From assembly GCA_002307725.1 (NCBI GenBank), contig DBUB01000010.1, positions 248,001-312,000 on the forward strand: DNA of 64,000 nucleotides, given 5' to 3'. The notes beneath the pieces were generated by a model. That model worked only from the letters and a program-made list of their open reading frames with translations, had not been told where the DNA came from and made no database searches. Below, in pieces: positions 18,321 through 27,748 of this stretch (positions are counted from its first letter, which is position 1; each line of letters begins with the position of its first letter). The translations under genes and the position numbers were made by a program. The stretch is from Alphaproteobacteria bacterium UBA1301. GTDB lineage: Bacteria; Pseudomonadota; Alphaproteobacteria; Micropepsales; Micropepsaceae.

Positions 18321-19772
18321 ATGTCTGCCGGTTCTGATACCAAAGACCAAGTTGCCGCTCTCGGTGAGAAGTACAAATACGGCTTCGTCACCGACATCGA
18401 AACCGATCGGGCCCCTAAGGGTCTGAACACCGATATTGTGCGGTTCATTTCGGCCAAGAAAACCGAGCCGGAATGGATGCTTGACTGGCGTCTGGCGGCG
18501 TTCCGCCGCTGGACCGAAATGCGCGAGCCAAATTGGGCGCGCCTGCGCTATGCCAAGATCGACTACCAGGATTCCTATTATTACGCCGCGCCGAAGAGCA
18601 CGGAAAAATATGAGAGCCTGGACGAGGTCGATCCCAAGCTACTCGAAACCTATGCCAAGCTCGGCATCCCGATTTCGGAGCAGAAGCAGTTGGCCGGCGT
18701 CGCGGTCGACGCGGTGTTCGATTCGGTTTCGGTCGCCACCACCTTCAAGGAACGGCTCAACGAAGCGGGCGTGATCTTCTGCCCGATCTCGGAAGCCATC
18801 CGCGATTATCCCGATCTGGTGCGCAAGTATCTGGGTTCGGTCGTGCCGGTGACGGACAATTTCTTCGCCACCCTGAACTCGGCGGTGTTTTCCGACGGCA
18901 CGTTCGTTTACGTGCCCAAAGGCGTGCGCTGCCCGATGGAGCTGTCCACCTACTTCCGCATCAACGCCAGCCAGACCGGCCAGTTCGAACGCACGCTGAT
19001 CGTCGCCGACGAGGGCAGTTACGTTTCATATCTGGAAGGCTGTACGGCGCCGATGCGCGACGAGAACCAGCTTCACGCTGCGGTGGTCGAGTTGGTGGCG
19101 CTGGAAGGCGCGGAAATCAAATATTCGACGGTGCAAAACTGGTATCCCGGCGACGAGAACGGCAAGGGCGGCATCTACAATTTCGTCACCAAGCGCGGCG
19201 ACTGCCGCGGGGCGCGGTCGAAGATTTCGTGGACGCAAGTCGAGACCGGTTCGGCGATCACCTGGAAGTATCCCAGCTGCATTTTGCGCGGCGACGATAC
19301 GGTGGGCGAGTTCTATTCCATCGCCATCACCAACAACTTTCAGCAGGCCGATACCGGCACCAAGATGATCCATCTGGGCAAGAACACGCGCTCGCGGATC
19401 ATCTCCAAAGGCATCAGCGCGGGGCATGCGCAGAATACCTATCGCGGCTTGGTCAGCGTGCATCCCAAGGCGATTAACGCGCGCAACTACACCCAGTGCG
19501 ACAGCTTGCTTATCGGCGGCAAATGCGGCGCCCATACCGTGCCCTATATCGAAAGCCGCAATCCAACCGCGCGGCTGGAGCACGAGGCGACCACCTCGAA
19601 GATCGCCGAAGACCAGTTGTTCTATTGTTTGCAGCGCGGCATGACCCAGGAAGAAGCGGTGGCGCTGATCGTCAACGGCTTCTGCAAGGAAGTGCTGCAG
19701 CAATTGCCCATGGAATTCGCCGTCGAAGCGCAAAAGCTCGTCGGCATCAGCTTAGAAGGGAGCGTCGGGTGA
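18321..19772 (+). CDS. sufB: SufB, Fe-S cluster assembly scaffold
   Basis: A 483-residue SufB. With SufC and SufD it forms the SufBC2D scaffold on which a nascent cluster is built. Conserved stretches include [41 protein letters not shown] and [14 protein letters not shown], which hold cysteines implicated in sulfur acceptance and cluster binding. It starts nine bases after the preceding stop and its TGA overlaps the sufC ATG by one base. Confidence 0.97.
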   Translation: MSAGSDTKDQVAALGEKYKYGFVTDIETDRAPKGLNTDIVRFISAKKTEPEWMLDWRLAAFRRWTEMREPNWARLRYAKIDYQDSYYYAAPKSTEKYESLDEVDPKLLETYAKLGIPISEQKQLAGVAVDAVFDSVSVATTFKERLNEAGVIFCPISEAIRDYPDLVRKYLGSVVPVTDNFFATLNSAVFSDGTFVYVPKGVRCPMELSTYFRINASQTGQFERTLIVADEGSYVSYLEGCTAPMRDENQLHAAVVELVALEGAEIKYSTVQNWYPGDENGKGGIYNFVTKRGDCRGARSKISWTQVETGSAITWKYPSCILRGDDTVGEFYSIAITNNFQQADTGTKMIHLGKNTRSRIISKGISAGHAQNTYRGLVSVHPKAINARNYTQCDSLLIGGKCGAHTVPYIESRNPTARLEHEATTSKIAEDQLFYCLQRGMTQEEAVALIVNGFCKEVLQQLPMEFAVEAQKLVGISLEGSVG

Positions 19773-20521
19773 TGCTTGAAATCAAAGACCTGCACGCAAC
19801 GGTCGGCGGAAAAACTATCCTGAAGGGGCTGAGCCTCAAGGTCGAGACCGGTCAGGTGCATGCCATTATGGGCCCCAACGGCTCCGGCAAGTCTACGCTC
19901 TCTTACGTGCTGGCGGGGCGCGACGGCTATGAGGTGACGCAAGGCTCGGTCATCTATAACGGCGAAGACCTGCTCAAGATGAAGACCGAGGAACGCGCGG
20001 CGAAGGGAATTTTCCTCGCCATGCAGTATCCGGTCGAAATTCCCGGCGTCACCACCATGACGTTCCTCAAGTCCGCGCTGAATGCCCAGCGCCGCACCCG
20101 CGGCGAAAGCGAATACGATGCCATGAGCATCTTGAAGCTGGTGCGCGCCAAGGCCAAGGCATTGCAGGTTACCGAAGACATGCTGAAACGGGCGCTCAAT
20201 GTCGGCTTCTCCGGCGGCGAGAAGAAGCGGCTGGAAATTCTGCAGATGTCGCTGTTCGAGCCCAAGATGGCGATCCTCGACGAAACCGACTCCGGCCTCG
20301 ATATCGATGCGCTGAAATTAGTGGCCGAAGGCGTCAATGCGCTCCGCAGCCCCGACCGTTCGATGCTGGTGATCACCCATTATCAGCGCCTGCTCGATTA
20401 CATCGTGCCGGATCGCATTTCGGTCCTGGCCCACGGCAAGATCGTCAAGGAAGGTGGCAAGGAGCTGGCCCTGGAACTTGAAGAAAAGGGTTATGCCGAT
20501 ATCGAGAAGGTGCCGGCATGA
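19772..20521 (+). CDS. sufC: SufC, ABC-type ATPase of the SufBCD complex
   Basis: A 249-residue ABC ATPase. Walker A is GPNGSGKST, the signature is FSGGEKKRLEI, Walker B is MAILDETDSGLD and the switch His lies in VITHYQRLL. ATP binding by the SufC dimer reshapes SufB–SufD for cluster assembly. The start overlaps sufB by one base (TGATG) and the end overlaps sufD by four (ATGA), so expression is translationally coupled. Confidence 0.97.
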   Translation: MLEIKDLHATVGGKTILKGLSLKVETGQVHAIMGPNGSGKSTLSYVLAGRDGYEVTQGSVIYNGEDLLKMKTEERAAKGIFLAMQYPVEIPGVTTMTFLKSALNAQRRTRGESEYDAMSILKLVRAKAKALQVTEDMLKRALNVGFSGGEKKRLEILQMSLFEPKMAILDETDSGLDIDALKLVAEGVNALRSPDRSMLVITHYQRLLDYIVPDRISVLAHGKIVKEGGKELALELEEKGYADIEKVPA

Positions 20522-21654
20522 CGGCGGCGGCACAGCGCGAGGCGCGGCGGACCGAGGCGCTCGACAGCTTCCGCGTTCGCGGCATGCCGCATCGCCGCTT
20601 CGAGCATTGGCGCTACAGTGATTTGCGCGCGGTGTTGGATGCTGGGCAAGTGGCACAAGCCGGAACCGCCAAGTGGCAGATCGACAAACTGCCCGACGGT
20701 GTCGAACTGTTCGATCTGGCGACGCCGGAAGCGCCCGACTGGGTGATGCAGAAGCTTGGCAATGTCGGCAATCGCCGCACCATGGTGGAAGCCTCGCTGG
20801 CGTTTGCCGAAGGCGGCGTGGCGCTGCGCGTTCCGGCCGGACGGAAGATCGCCGAGCCGATCAAGTTGCAGATCGCGGGCCAAGGAAATTTGCGCTGGTT
20901 GATCGTGCTGGAAAAGGGCGCGTCGGCCCGCATTTTCGAGCCGCATACGGCTGACGCCGGGATCTTGCGCAATGTCGGCGTCGAAATCAGCATGGCGGAG
21001 GGATCGGAATTGCAGCATGTGCGCTGCGCGCCGTTCATGCCCCGGTCATTCGCCGTCGAACTGATTGCGGTGGAGGCGGCGAAGGACGCCAAGTATCGCG
21101 CCCATTTCGCCAATTTCGGCTCGCGCCTGTCGCGTACCGAATTGCACATTGTGCTGGGCGGCGAAGGCGCCGAAGCCCATCTTTCCGGTGTGACGGTGCT
21201 AGGGCACGACGGCCATTCCGACGTAACGACCCATATTGAGCACGCGGCGGCAAAGACTTCGTCGACGCAGCTTTTCAAACATGTGGCCGGCGGCAAGTCG
21301 CGCGCCGTCTATCAAGGCAAGATCACGGTACGCGAAGGCGCCGTCGGCTCCGACAGCCGCCAGACCGCGCGTGCGCTGCTGATGAGCCCGCGGGCGGAAG
21401 CGGACCTCAAGCCCGAGCTGATCATCTTCGCCGACGACGTCAAATGCGCCCATGGCGCCACCGTCGGCGATCTCGATGCCGAGTCGCTGTTTTATCTGCG
21501 CTCACGCGGTCTCCCGGAAAAGGAGGCGCGGCAGCTATTGATCAACGCGTTCCTTGGCGAGGCGGTCGCCGCCATCGGTGATGACGCCCTGATTGAAACC
21601 ATCTGGCACGACATCGAAGCGGCTCTGCCGCGTGCCATGGAGTCGGTAAAATGA
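20518..21654 (+). CDS. sufD: SufD, Fe-S assembly scaffold partner
   Basis: A 378-residue beta-helix protein homologous to SufB and its partner in SufBC2D. The N-terminal half is less conserved (RRTEALDSFRVRGMPHRRFEHWRYSDLR); the C-terminal part has KCAHGATVGDLDAESLFYLRSRG, the family hallmark with the His implicated at the SufB–SufD interface. Four-base overlaps on both sides place it inside the translationally coupled block. Confidence 0.95.
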   Translation: MTAAAQREARRTEALDSFRVRGMPHRRFEHWRYSDLRAVLDAGQVAQAGTAKWQIDKLPDGVELFDLATPEAPDWVMQKLGNVGNRRTMVEASLAFAEGGVALRVPAGRKIAEPIKLQIAGQGNLRWLIVLEKGASARIFEPHTADAGILRNVGVEISMAEGSELQHVRCAPFMPRSFAVELIAVEAAKDAKYRAHFANFGSRLSRTELHIVLGGEGAEAHLSGVTVLGHDGHSDVTTHIEHAAAKTSSTQLFKHVAGGKSRAVYQGKITVREGAVGSDSRQTARALLMSPRAEADLKPELIIFADDVKCAHGATVGDLDAESLFYLRSRGLPEKEARQLLINAFLGEAVAAIGDDALIETIWHDIEAALPRAMESVK

Positions 21655-22865
21655 GTTTCGTTCCTCCCCTTGACGATTTTCCGATTTTGGCCAAGCCGGT
21701 CAACGGCAAGCGGCTGGCTTATCTCGACAGTGCGGCCTCGGCGCAAAAGCCGAAAGCCGTGCTCGATGCCATGACCGAGTTCGCGACGACCGAATACGCC
21801 AACGTCCATCGTGGCGTACATCATCTGGCCGCCCGCGCCACCGAACGCTATGAAGCGGCGCGCGTGGCCGTGGCCCATTTCCTCAACGCCAAGAGTTCGG
21901 ACGAGATCATCTTTACCAAGGGCGGCACCGAGTCTTTGAACCTGGTGTCGTATGCGTTTCTCTCCCCGCGTATTTCCGCTGGCGATGAAATTGTGCTTAC
22001 CAAGATGGAGCACCATTCCAACATCGTGCCGTGGCATTTCATGCGCGAGCGCAAGCGCGCCGTCTTGAAGTGGGTCGATGTGCGCGAAGACGGCTCAATC
22101 AATCCGCCCGCGGTGGCGGCGGCGATCACGCCGAAGACGAAACTGCTCGCCATCTCGCATATGTCGAACGTGCTCGGCACCATCACGCCGCTCAAGGAGA
22201 TCATCCAGATCGCGCATGCCAAGGGCGTGCCGGTGGTGGTCGACGGTTGTCAAGGCGCGGTGCACGAGGTTGTCGACGTGCAGGATCTCGATGCCGATTT
22301 CTACGCCTTCACCGGTCACAAACTGTACGGGCCGACCGGCATCGGCGTGCTCTACGGCAAGCGCGCGCATCTGAAGACCATGCGCCCGTTCCAAGGCGGC
22401 GGCGAGATGATCGCCGAAGTGGCCGAAGACAAGATCACCTATGCCGAGCCGCCGCACCGGTTCGAAGCTGGTACGCCGCCGATCATCGAAGCGGTGGGAC
22501 TGGCGGCCGCGATCAAATATCTCAAGCAATTCGATCGCGCCGCAATCAAGGCGCACGAACTCGATCTCTACCAATACGCGCGTGATCAGGTCCGCCGTCT
22601 CAAATGGGTGCGGGTGATCGGCGAGGCGCCGGACAAAGGCGCCATCCTGTCGTTCGAGACGACGTCGATGCACGCCCACGATGTTGCCACTATCTTGGAT
22701 GGCGAAGGCGTCGCCGTCCGCGCCGGGCATCACTGCGCCCAGATCCTGATGGAGCGCTTCAACGTGGCCTCCACAACCAGGGCATCATTCGGGCTCTACA
22801 ATACCCGCGAGGACGTAGATGCCCTTATTGTGGGTCTCGAAAAGGCGAGGAGCATACTTCTCTGA
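21651..22865 (+). CDS. sufS: SufS, group II cysteine desulfurase
   Basis: A 404-residue PLP enzyme that mobilises sulfur from cysteine for SufBCD. It has LDSAASAQKP near the start, ANVHRGVHHLAARATE, the PLP Lys in FTGHKLYGPTG and the active Cys in VRAGHHCAQILMERF, the short-loop form typical of SufS. Group II enzymes need a SufE or SufU partner; sufU follows directly, one base after the stop. Confidence 0.96.
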   Translation: MSFVPPLDDFPILAKPVNGKRLAYLDSAASAQKPKAVLDAMTEFATTEYANVHRGVHHLAARATERYEAARVAVAHFLNAKSSDEIIFTKGGTESLNLVSYAFLSPRISAGDEIVLTKMEHHSNIVPWHFMRERKRAVLKWVDVREDGSINPPAVAAAITPKTKLLAISHMSNVLGTITPLKEIIQIAHAKGVPVVVDGCQGAVHEVVDVQDLDADFYAFTGHKLYGPTGIGVLYGKRAHLKTMRPFQGGGEMIAEVAEDKITYAEPPHRFEAGTPPIIEAVGLAAAIKYLKQFDRAAIKAHELDLYQYARDQVRRLKWVRVIGEAPDKGAILSFETTSMHAHDVATILDGEGVAVRAGHHCAQILMERFNVASTTRASFGLYNTREDVDALIVGLEKARSILL

Positions 22866-22866
22866 C

Positions 22867-23340
22867 ATGATCGACGACAGCCTCCGCGAACTTTACCAGG
22901 AAGTGATCCTGGACCACTCCAAGCACCCGCATCACTTCGGGGCGCTGGAACATGCCACCCACAATGCGCATGGGTACAATCCTCTGTGCGGCGATCGCAT
23001 CACCGTGCATCTGGTGTTGGGCGCCGACGGCCGCATCACCGATATCAAATTCGAAGGCCGCGGCTGCGCGATATCCCAGGCGTCGGCCTCGTTGATGACC
23101 GACATGCTGACCGGCCGCACGGCGGCAGAAGCGGAAAAGCTGATGGATGGCTTTCTGCATCTGGTGAAAGGTGAAGAGGGCGTCACGGGCCTCGGCGAAG
23201 ACGATCTCGAAACCCTCCAAGTGATGGCGGGCGTGTCGGCGTTTCCGATGCGGGTCAAATGCGCCACCCTGGCCTGGCACACCATGAAATCGGCGTTAGA
23301 AGGGGGCTCGCGTTCGAACGAGCCTGCCAAAACCGAATGA
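22867..23340 (+). CDS. sufU: SufU-like sulfur-transfer protein
   Basis: A 157-residue NifU/IscU-fold protein with Cys in NPLCGDR, GRGCAIS and RVKCATL, plus the Asp after the first Cys. An insertion between the second and third Cys (roughly GFLHLVKGEEGVTGL onward) marks it as SufU, which in Gram-positives binds zinc and accepts the SufS persulfide, rather than IscU. The ATG sits one base after the sufS stop, supporting a SufS–SufU pair. No sufE is present in the window. Confidence 0.92.
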   Translation: MIDDSLRELYQEVILDHSKHPHHFGALEHATHNAHGYNPLCGDRITVHLVLGADGRITDIKFEGRGCAISQASASLMTDMLTGRTAAEAEKLMDGFLHLVKGEEGVTGLGEDDLETLQVMAGVSAFPMRVKCATLAWHTMKSALEGGSRSNEPAKTE

Positions 23341-23699
23341 GCGAAGAACTGGCAAACGCGACGGTGACGGATGCGAGCCATCCACCGGCTGAGGTCGAGG
23401 CGTTTACCGCCAAACTGATCGCGGCCTTGAAGACCGTGTTCGATCCGGAGATTCCGGTGGACGTCTACGAACTAGGCCTTATCTATAAAGTTGATGTCGT
23501 CGACAATTGGGACGTTAACGTCGACATGACGCTGACGGCGCCCGGTTGCCCGGTGGCAGTGGAACTGCCCGTCGCCGTGCGCGAGGCGCTGGAAAAGGTC
23601 GAAGGTATCGGCAAAGTCGCTGTCGAAATGACCTTCGATCCGCCGTGGACGCCCGAGCGCATGAGTGAAGAAGCCCGTTTGCAACTGAACATGTATTGA
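23337..23699 (+). CDS. sufT: SufT-type DUF59/MIP18 protein
   Basis: A 120-residue MIP18-family (DUF59) protein. Conserved segments are VFDPEIPVDVYELGLIY and TLTAPGCPVA with the conserved Cys, ending FDPPWTPERMSEEARLQL. Homologues help in Fe-S maturation under iron demand. The ATG overlaps the sufU TGA (ATGA), so the internal start at 23337 is preferred over an upstream one inside sufU. Confidence 0.93.
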   Translation: MSEELANATVTDASHPPAEVEAFTAKLIAALKTVFDPEIPVDVYELGLIYKVDVVDNWDVNVDMTLTAPGCPVAVELPVAVREALEKVEGIGKVAVEMTFDPPWTPERMSEEARLQLNMY

Positions 23700-23714
23700 G
23701 AGGCGCCGAACAAG

Positions 23715-24098
23715 ATGGTCCGCGAACGCCCCAAAGCCGCCAAACCTCAAATGATAAGACTTTCCGATGCCGCCGCGACGCGCATCCGCGAAATCATGGC
23801 CAATGCTGACGGCCAGTACGAAGGCGTCCGCATCGGCGTCCGCAACGGCGGTTGCGCCGGCATGAGCTACGTGATGGATTACGCGACCAGCGCCGCGCCA
23901 CTCGAAGAAGTGGTGGAAGACAAGGGCGTCAAGGTGTTCATCGATCCCAAGGCGATCCTGTTTCTGATCGGTACCGAGGTCGATTTCGTGCGTGAGACGC
24001 TGGGCGCGCGGTTCGTGTTCAACAACCCGAACCAGACGGCGGCTTGCGGCTGCGGCGAATCCGTGTCGATCACGCCTGCGAAGGTGGACGCGGAGTAG
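23715..24098 (+). CDS. sufA: SufA, A-type Fe-S carrier
   Basis: A 127-residue A-type carrier of the HesB/IscA family. The three ligand cysteines are in NGGCAGMSY and ACGCGES near the C-terminus. It moves clusters from the SufBCD scaffold to client proteins. It is the last gene of the operon, 15 bp after sufT, and its 3' end overlaps the convergent MFS gene by 29 bases. Confidence 0.95.
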   Translation: MVRERPKAAKPQMIRLSDAAATRIREIMANADGQYEGVRIGVRNGGCAGMSYVMDYATSAAPLEEVVEDKGVKVFIDPKAILFLIGTEVDFVRETLGARFVFNNPNQTAACGCGESVSITPAKVDAE

Positions 24099-25263
24099 CG
24101 TCCGACTTTCCGATCATCTGCAAGCACAGCGCAATGGACGCCATTGCGGCGCCGAACAGGCAGGTGGGGAACCATCCCGCCAGCTTGTAGATGGTGCCGC
24201 CGAACGCCGAGCCGATGGCGCCGCCGATGAAGATGCCGGACATGAAGATGGTATTGATCCGGCTGCGCGCTTCCGGCCGCAGCGCATAAATCTTGTGCTG
24301 GTTCGACACCACCGCGCTTTGAACGCCGAAATCGAGCACCATCACGCCAACGATCATGCCGAGAATCGAATTCCACAACGCGAACGGCAGCCAGGCCAGC
24401 ACGGTGATGAGGACGCCGAGCTGCACCACCAGCGTCGGCCCGCGCTTGTCGGCGATGTGGCCGGACAGCGGCGCCGCGGCAATGCCGACCACGCCAAGCA
24501 GCGCGAACAGGCCCGCCGCATCAGCCCCCAGCTTGAACATCGGCTCCTGCAGGTGCAGCGACAGAACCGTCCAGAACACCGAGAACGAGCCGAACAACGC
24601 GCCTTGGCTGAGCGCGGCGCGGCGCAACACCGGTTCCTCCTCCCAGAGATCGGCCAGCGAGGCGAGCGCCTTGGGATAGCGGATGGTCTCCAGCGGCGGA
24701 TGGGTTGGCAGCTTCCACGCCATCAAAGCGGCCGCGGCCAGCATCGCGGGCACCGCGACCCAAAAGGTGGCGCGCCAATCTCCGAACCAGGTGGCGACGA
24801 AACCGGCAACTGTTCGCCCCAGCAGGATGCCGCACAACACGCCGCTCATCACGCGTCCGACGATGGCGCCGCGATTGCTGTCGCTGGCCAGTGTGGCGGC
24901 GAAGGGTACGATCTGCTGCGCGACGCTGGAGGCGGCGCCGACCACAAACGAGGCCACCAAGAGCAGTAGTGCCGTCGGCGCCAGCGCCGCCACCACCAGG
25001 GTCAGCGCCAAAATGACGAACTGCACCACGATCAGGCGGCGCCGGTCGACCAAATCGCCAAGCGGCAGGAACAGCACCAAGCCGAACACGTAGCCAAGCT
25101 GGGTGGCACTGGGGATCAGAAGCGTGATCTTGGAGAAGGGAAATGACTGGGCAATCAATGCCAGCATGGGCTGGTTGTAATAGAGATTGGCCACGCCGAA
25201 TCCGGCAGCCACCGCCATGGCCACAGTCGGAATCCGGTTCGAGTCGCTTTTCATGCCGTTCAT
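24070..25263 (-). CDS. MFS transporter
   Basis: About 397 residues with 12 predicted hydrophobic helices. The cytoplasmic loop motif GDLVDRRR between helices 2 and 3 is MFS motif A, and a second loop reads GHIADKRGP. It resembles drug:H+ antiporter-type exporters; substrate unknown. No start with a good Shine-Dalgarno is visible: ATG 25263 (MNGMKSDSN) or 25254 both precede the first helix, while a frame to 25773 is a shadow of the divergent gene. The 3' end overlaps sufA. Confidence 0.85.
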   Translation of the reverse strand: MNGMKSDSNRIPTVAMAVAAGFGVANLYYNQPMLALIAQSFPFSKITLLIPSATQLGYVFGLVLFLPLGDLVDRRRLIVVQFVILALTLVVAALAPTALLLLVASFVVGAASSVAQQIVPFAATLASDSNRGAIVGRVMSGVLCGILLGRTVAGFVATWFGDWRATFWVAVPAMLAAAALMAWKLPTHPPLETIRYPKALASLADLWEEEPVLRRAALSQGALFGSFSVFWTVLSLHLQEPMFKLGADAAGLFALLGVVGIAAAPLSGHIADKRGPTLVVQLGVLITVLAWLPFALWNSILGMIVGVMVLDFGVQSAVVSNQHKIYALRPEARSRINTIFMSGIFIGGAIGSAFGGTIYKLAGWFPTCLFGAAMASIALCLQMIGKSDATPRPPSQA

Positions 25264-25339
25264 AAAGCGCAACATCTTGGCAAAAAAACAGTCGCTGAGA
25301 TTTGACACCCGGGGGGCCGGAACCGTGTAATCTGGAACT

Positions 25340-26101
25340 GTGAACCGGGTTATGCACCATGCCGAGGCCTTCCTGATCGCCGGGCGCCGCAGCGCCAAGG
25401 CGAATGGGACCGGCGTGCTGGTGTCGCTGGCGCTGCACGGATTGCTGGCGTTCCTGGTGCTGGTAGTGGTGGCCCGCCACACGACCGAGAGGGCGATCAC
25501 CACCTTGCCGCAACCGGTGTTCCTGCCGGTCGATTTGATCCGCCTCGGCGACGAGACGCGTTCGCCGCCTGCCGAGCTGCGCTCACCCATACCGCAGCAG
25601 AAAGCTGGAAAGCCGCAAGAGGCCTCCAGCCCGAACCCGCAGGCGACGTCGCTAGCGGGCAAGAAACCGGTCGATGCGTTGGAAGCCAAGCTGAAGGCGC
25701 TAGCGCGTCTGAAGCAACCGAACAGTCCGCTCACAATCGGTGAAGGCGTCGGCGTTTCGACCGTCGATGCCACGAACGGGACGCCCGGCGATGCGGCGAC
25801 TTACGCCATTCGTGATTATGTGCTGGCGCAGGTGCTACGGCGCTGGACGCTGAATCTGGCGCGCGCGGCCGACCGGGCCATTGCCGTCAAGATCGCCGTG
25901 GTGATGAAGCGTGACGGCACCATTGCGTCGGCGGACATCGTCGAGCAGGCCCGTGCCAAGACCGATGCGGTTTATCGCGATATTGCAATCGGCGCGCGCA
26001 ATGCCGTTCTTCTCTCATCCCCGGTGGCGCTACCCGCCGGCGATTACCCGAAGGAAATGCATTTTACTCTTCTATTGGATGCGCGCGCCGTCTTGCGGTG
26101 A
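25340..26101 (+). CDS. TonB/TolA-like membrane-anchored protein
   Basis: A 253-residue protein with a short cytoplasmic N-terminus, one membrane helix (about 24-46), a Pro/Gln/Lys-rich periplasmic linker and a compact C-terminal domain (about 150-253) with AIRDYVLAQVLRRWTLNL and VVMKRDGTIASADIVE. That layout and domain match the TonB/TolA C-terminal fold, although no exbBD or tolQR is adjacent. The start may be GTG 25340 or ATG 25352. It is divergent from the MFS gene. Confidence 0.72.
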   Translation: MNRVMHHAEAFLIAGRRSAKANGTGVLVSLALHGLLAFLVLVVVARHTTERAITTLPQPVFLPVDLIRLGDETRSPPAELRSPIPQQKAGKPQEASSPNPQATSLAGKKPVDALEAKLKALARLKQPNSPLTIGEGVGVSTVDATNGTPGDAATYAIRDYVLAQVLRRWTLNLARAADRAIAVKIAVVMKRDGTIASADIVEQARAKTDAVYRDIAIGARNAVLLSSPVALPAGDYPKEMHFTLLLDARAVLR

Positions 26102-26103
26102 CG

Positions 26104-26277
26104 TTACTCTTTGCCGCTGCGACCCGTCTCTGCGTCCGCCAACATGCCGTGGCTCATCAAGTCGGCCATCAGCGTGAAGACGTAGCGTTGCTCGGGGGTG
26201 CGCAGACGACGTAGAGCTTGCAGCAGAAAGCGCTCTTCGACTTCCGCCGTCGAGATGCTTGGTGTGCTTTTCCTCAT
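26104..26277 (-). CDS. Small 57-residue protein of unknown function
   Basis: A short frame from ATG 26275-26277 to TAA 26104. The peptide begins MRKSTPSISTAEVEERFLLQ and continues with a charged, mainly helical stretch (LRRLRTPEQRYVFTLMADLM) that looks like a folded protein rather than random sequence. AGGGG lies about ten bases upstream. A 19-bp palindrome sits 29 bases upstream and could be its operator. The stop is two bases from the convergent TonB-like gene's stop. I do not recognise a family. Confidence 0.5.
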   Translation of the reverse strand: MRKSTPSISTAEVEERFLLQALRRLRTPEQRYVFTLMADLMSHGMLADAETGRSGKE

Positions 26278-26305
26278 ATCGTTCAGCCCCTGAACTATCG
26301 TTTCG

Positions 26306-26324
26306 ATACCTATTACGTAGGTAT
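26306..26324. promoter_or_regulatory. Inverted repeat, possible operator
   Basis: ATACCTA–TTACG–TAGGTAT, perfect 7-bp arms, centred about 38 bases upstream of the small gene's start. It has the size and symmetry of a dimeric repressor site. Nothing else in the roughly 220-base gap to the FGE-like gene is explained. Confidence 0.45.
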
Positions 26325-26495
26325 GCGTTGGCGCTTGTGCAGGGGCGGGATTGCGGCGGAACGGCGGCGAATTTGCACCGGTTTTCGCCTTTGCGCGCCT
26401 GATCAGACACTTCCGCGATGAATTGGATTTGCTCTGAAAAGCCCGAAATATTTTGCGCGGAATATATTGAAACCCGGAAAGCCTCGCCTAAACCG

Positions 26496-27389
26496 TCAGG
26501 GCAGGTCGCGCGCGACGCGGAATCCGGCGAGCGTCGAGTAGTCGAATTCGCCGCCGCTCTCATCGGCTCCGACGCGCGCTGCCGAGCGCACGAACAATGG
26601 CACGTTGTCCCACGATCCGCCGCGCAAGACATGGCGCGTGCAGTTTTTCTCCGCCCACGGACGGGCGTCGGTGGGCGCACCGATATAGCCTTTGTGCCAG
26701 CAATCTTCCGTCCACTGCCAGACGTTTCCCAGCATGCCGTAAAGCCCGAACGGATTGGGCTTGAAGCTGTCGATGTTAGAGAGAGCGTGGAAATCGTACG
26801 AGCTGCCGCAGCCGTTGCAGTTGGCGTTGTCGGTGCCGATCGCGTCGCCCCACCAGCGCGCCGTGGTGGTTCCGGCGCGGGCGGAAAATTCCCATTCGGC
26901 TTCGCTCGGCAGGCGATAAGGACCGCTGCGGTTCGGTAGGCCCGGCCGGGCTTCGCGTACTTTTTGATTCAGCCAATCGATATAGGCGTGGGCATCTTTC
27001 CACGAAATGCAACTGGCCGGCCAGCGCGCCGGTTCTTCGTCGTAAGGAGGCAGGGCGACGCCTTTGTCCGGTACGCGCCAGCGCATGTTGAGAATGCGGT
27101 TGCACGGCTCGGGCTGATAACCGGTGGCGCGCAGGAAGGTGAGATAGTCCTCGCTGGTGACGTCGTATTGGGCGAGCGCGAAGGCCTTCACCGTCACGAT
27201 GCGCTGCGGGCCTTCGGCATCGAAGCGGCCGGGTTCGCGCGCCGGACTGCCCATCACGAACTTGCCGGCCGGAATACCGATCATGTCGGGACAATTGGGG
27301 CACTCTTTGAAGGTGCGATCCTCAGGTCCGGCACCCGCGGCGGCGGCCAGGAGGATGATGCAGGCGGTACGCACAAGAAAACGCGCCAT
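26496..27389 (-). CDS. Secreted FGE-sulfatase-fold (SUMF1) protein without FGE cysteines
   Basis: A 297-residue protein with a signal peptide (MARFLVRTACIILLAAAAGA) and an FGE-sulfatase/C-type-lectin-like domain: IPAGKFVMGSP, QYDVTSEDYLTFL, PASCISWKDAHAYIDWLN, RLPSEAEWEFSARAG, GLYGMLGNVWQWTED and RGGSWDN, ending GFRVARDLP. True formylglycine-generating enzymes carry two catalytic Cys between RGGSW and GFR; here that stretch reads FVRSAARVGAD with none. So it probably is not a sulfatase activator but one of the many lectin- or ligand-binding relatives. ATG 27389 is chosen because the signal peptide starts there. Confidence 0.87.
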   Translation of the reverse strand: MARFLVRTACIILLAAAAGAGPEDRTFKECPNCPDMIGIPAGKFVMGSPAREPGRFDAEGPQRIVTVKAFALAQYDVTSEDYLTFLRATGYQPEPCNRILNMRWRVPDKGVALPPYDEEPARWPASCISWKDAHAYIDWLNQKVREARPGLPNRSGPYRLPSEAEWEFSARAGTTTARWWGDAIGTDNANCNGCGSSYDFHALSNIDSFKPNPFGLYGMLGNVWQWTEDCWHKGYIGAPTDARPWAEKNCTRHVLRGGSWDNVPLFVRSAARVGADESGGEFDYSTLAGFRVARDLP

Positions 27390-27748
27390 GAGGATCTCGC
27401 GGGTTTCACGGACAGCAGACATTTCACTTCGAGGACGTTTTGCCAAGCCGCCTATAAGCGCGCCAAAAGCGGGCGTGGGACACGTCCGCTTTCAGGGGGT
27501 ACGCCCCAGAAGCGCGGCGCCAGCGAGCGCCGCATTCAAGCGGCGGCAAGACAGGCACATTGTGCTTCCCTCATCGGGCCTAGAGTGCATGCAAGCCGAG
27601 GCACCCATACCCTGGATGATCTATTGCGTCTTTCACGGATCCGCGTCTTCGCGACACACGCTTCGCCGCTGCAGGTCAGGCACCTCCAACAAAAACATCA
27701 CAGTCGATGTGGGGAACGTACAACGAACCTTCAAGGGGGTGCGACAAA
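27390..27748. other. Non-coding gap between FGE-like and PAS genes
   Basis: About 360 bases. I see no gene, repeat or convincing regulatory element; frames here are shadows or extensions of neighbours. Confidence 0.45.
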
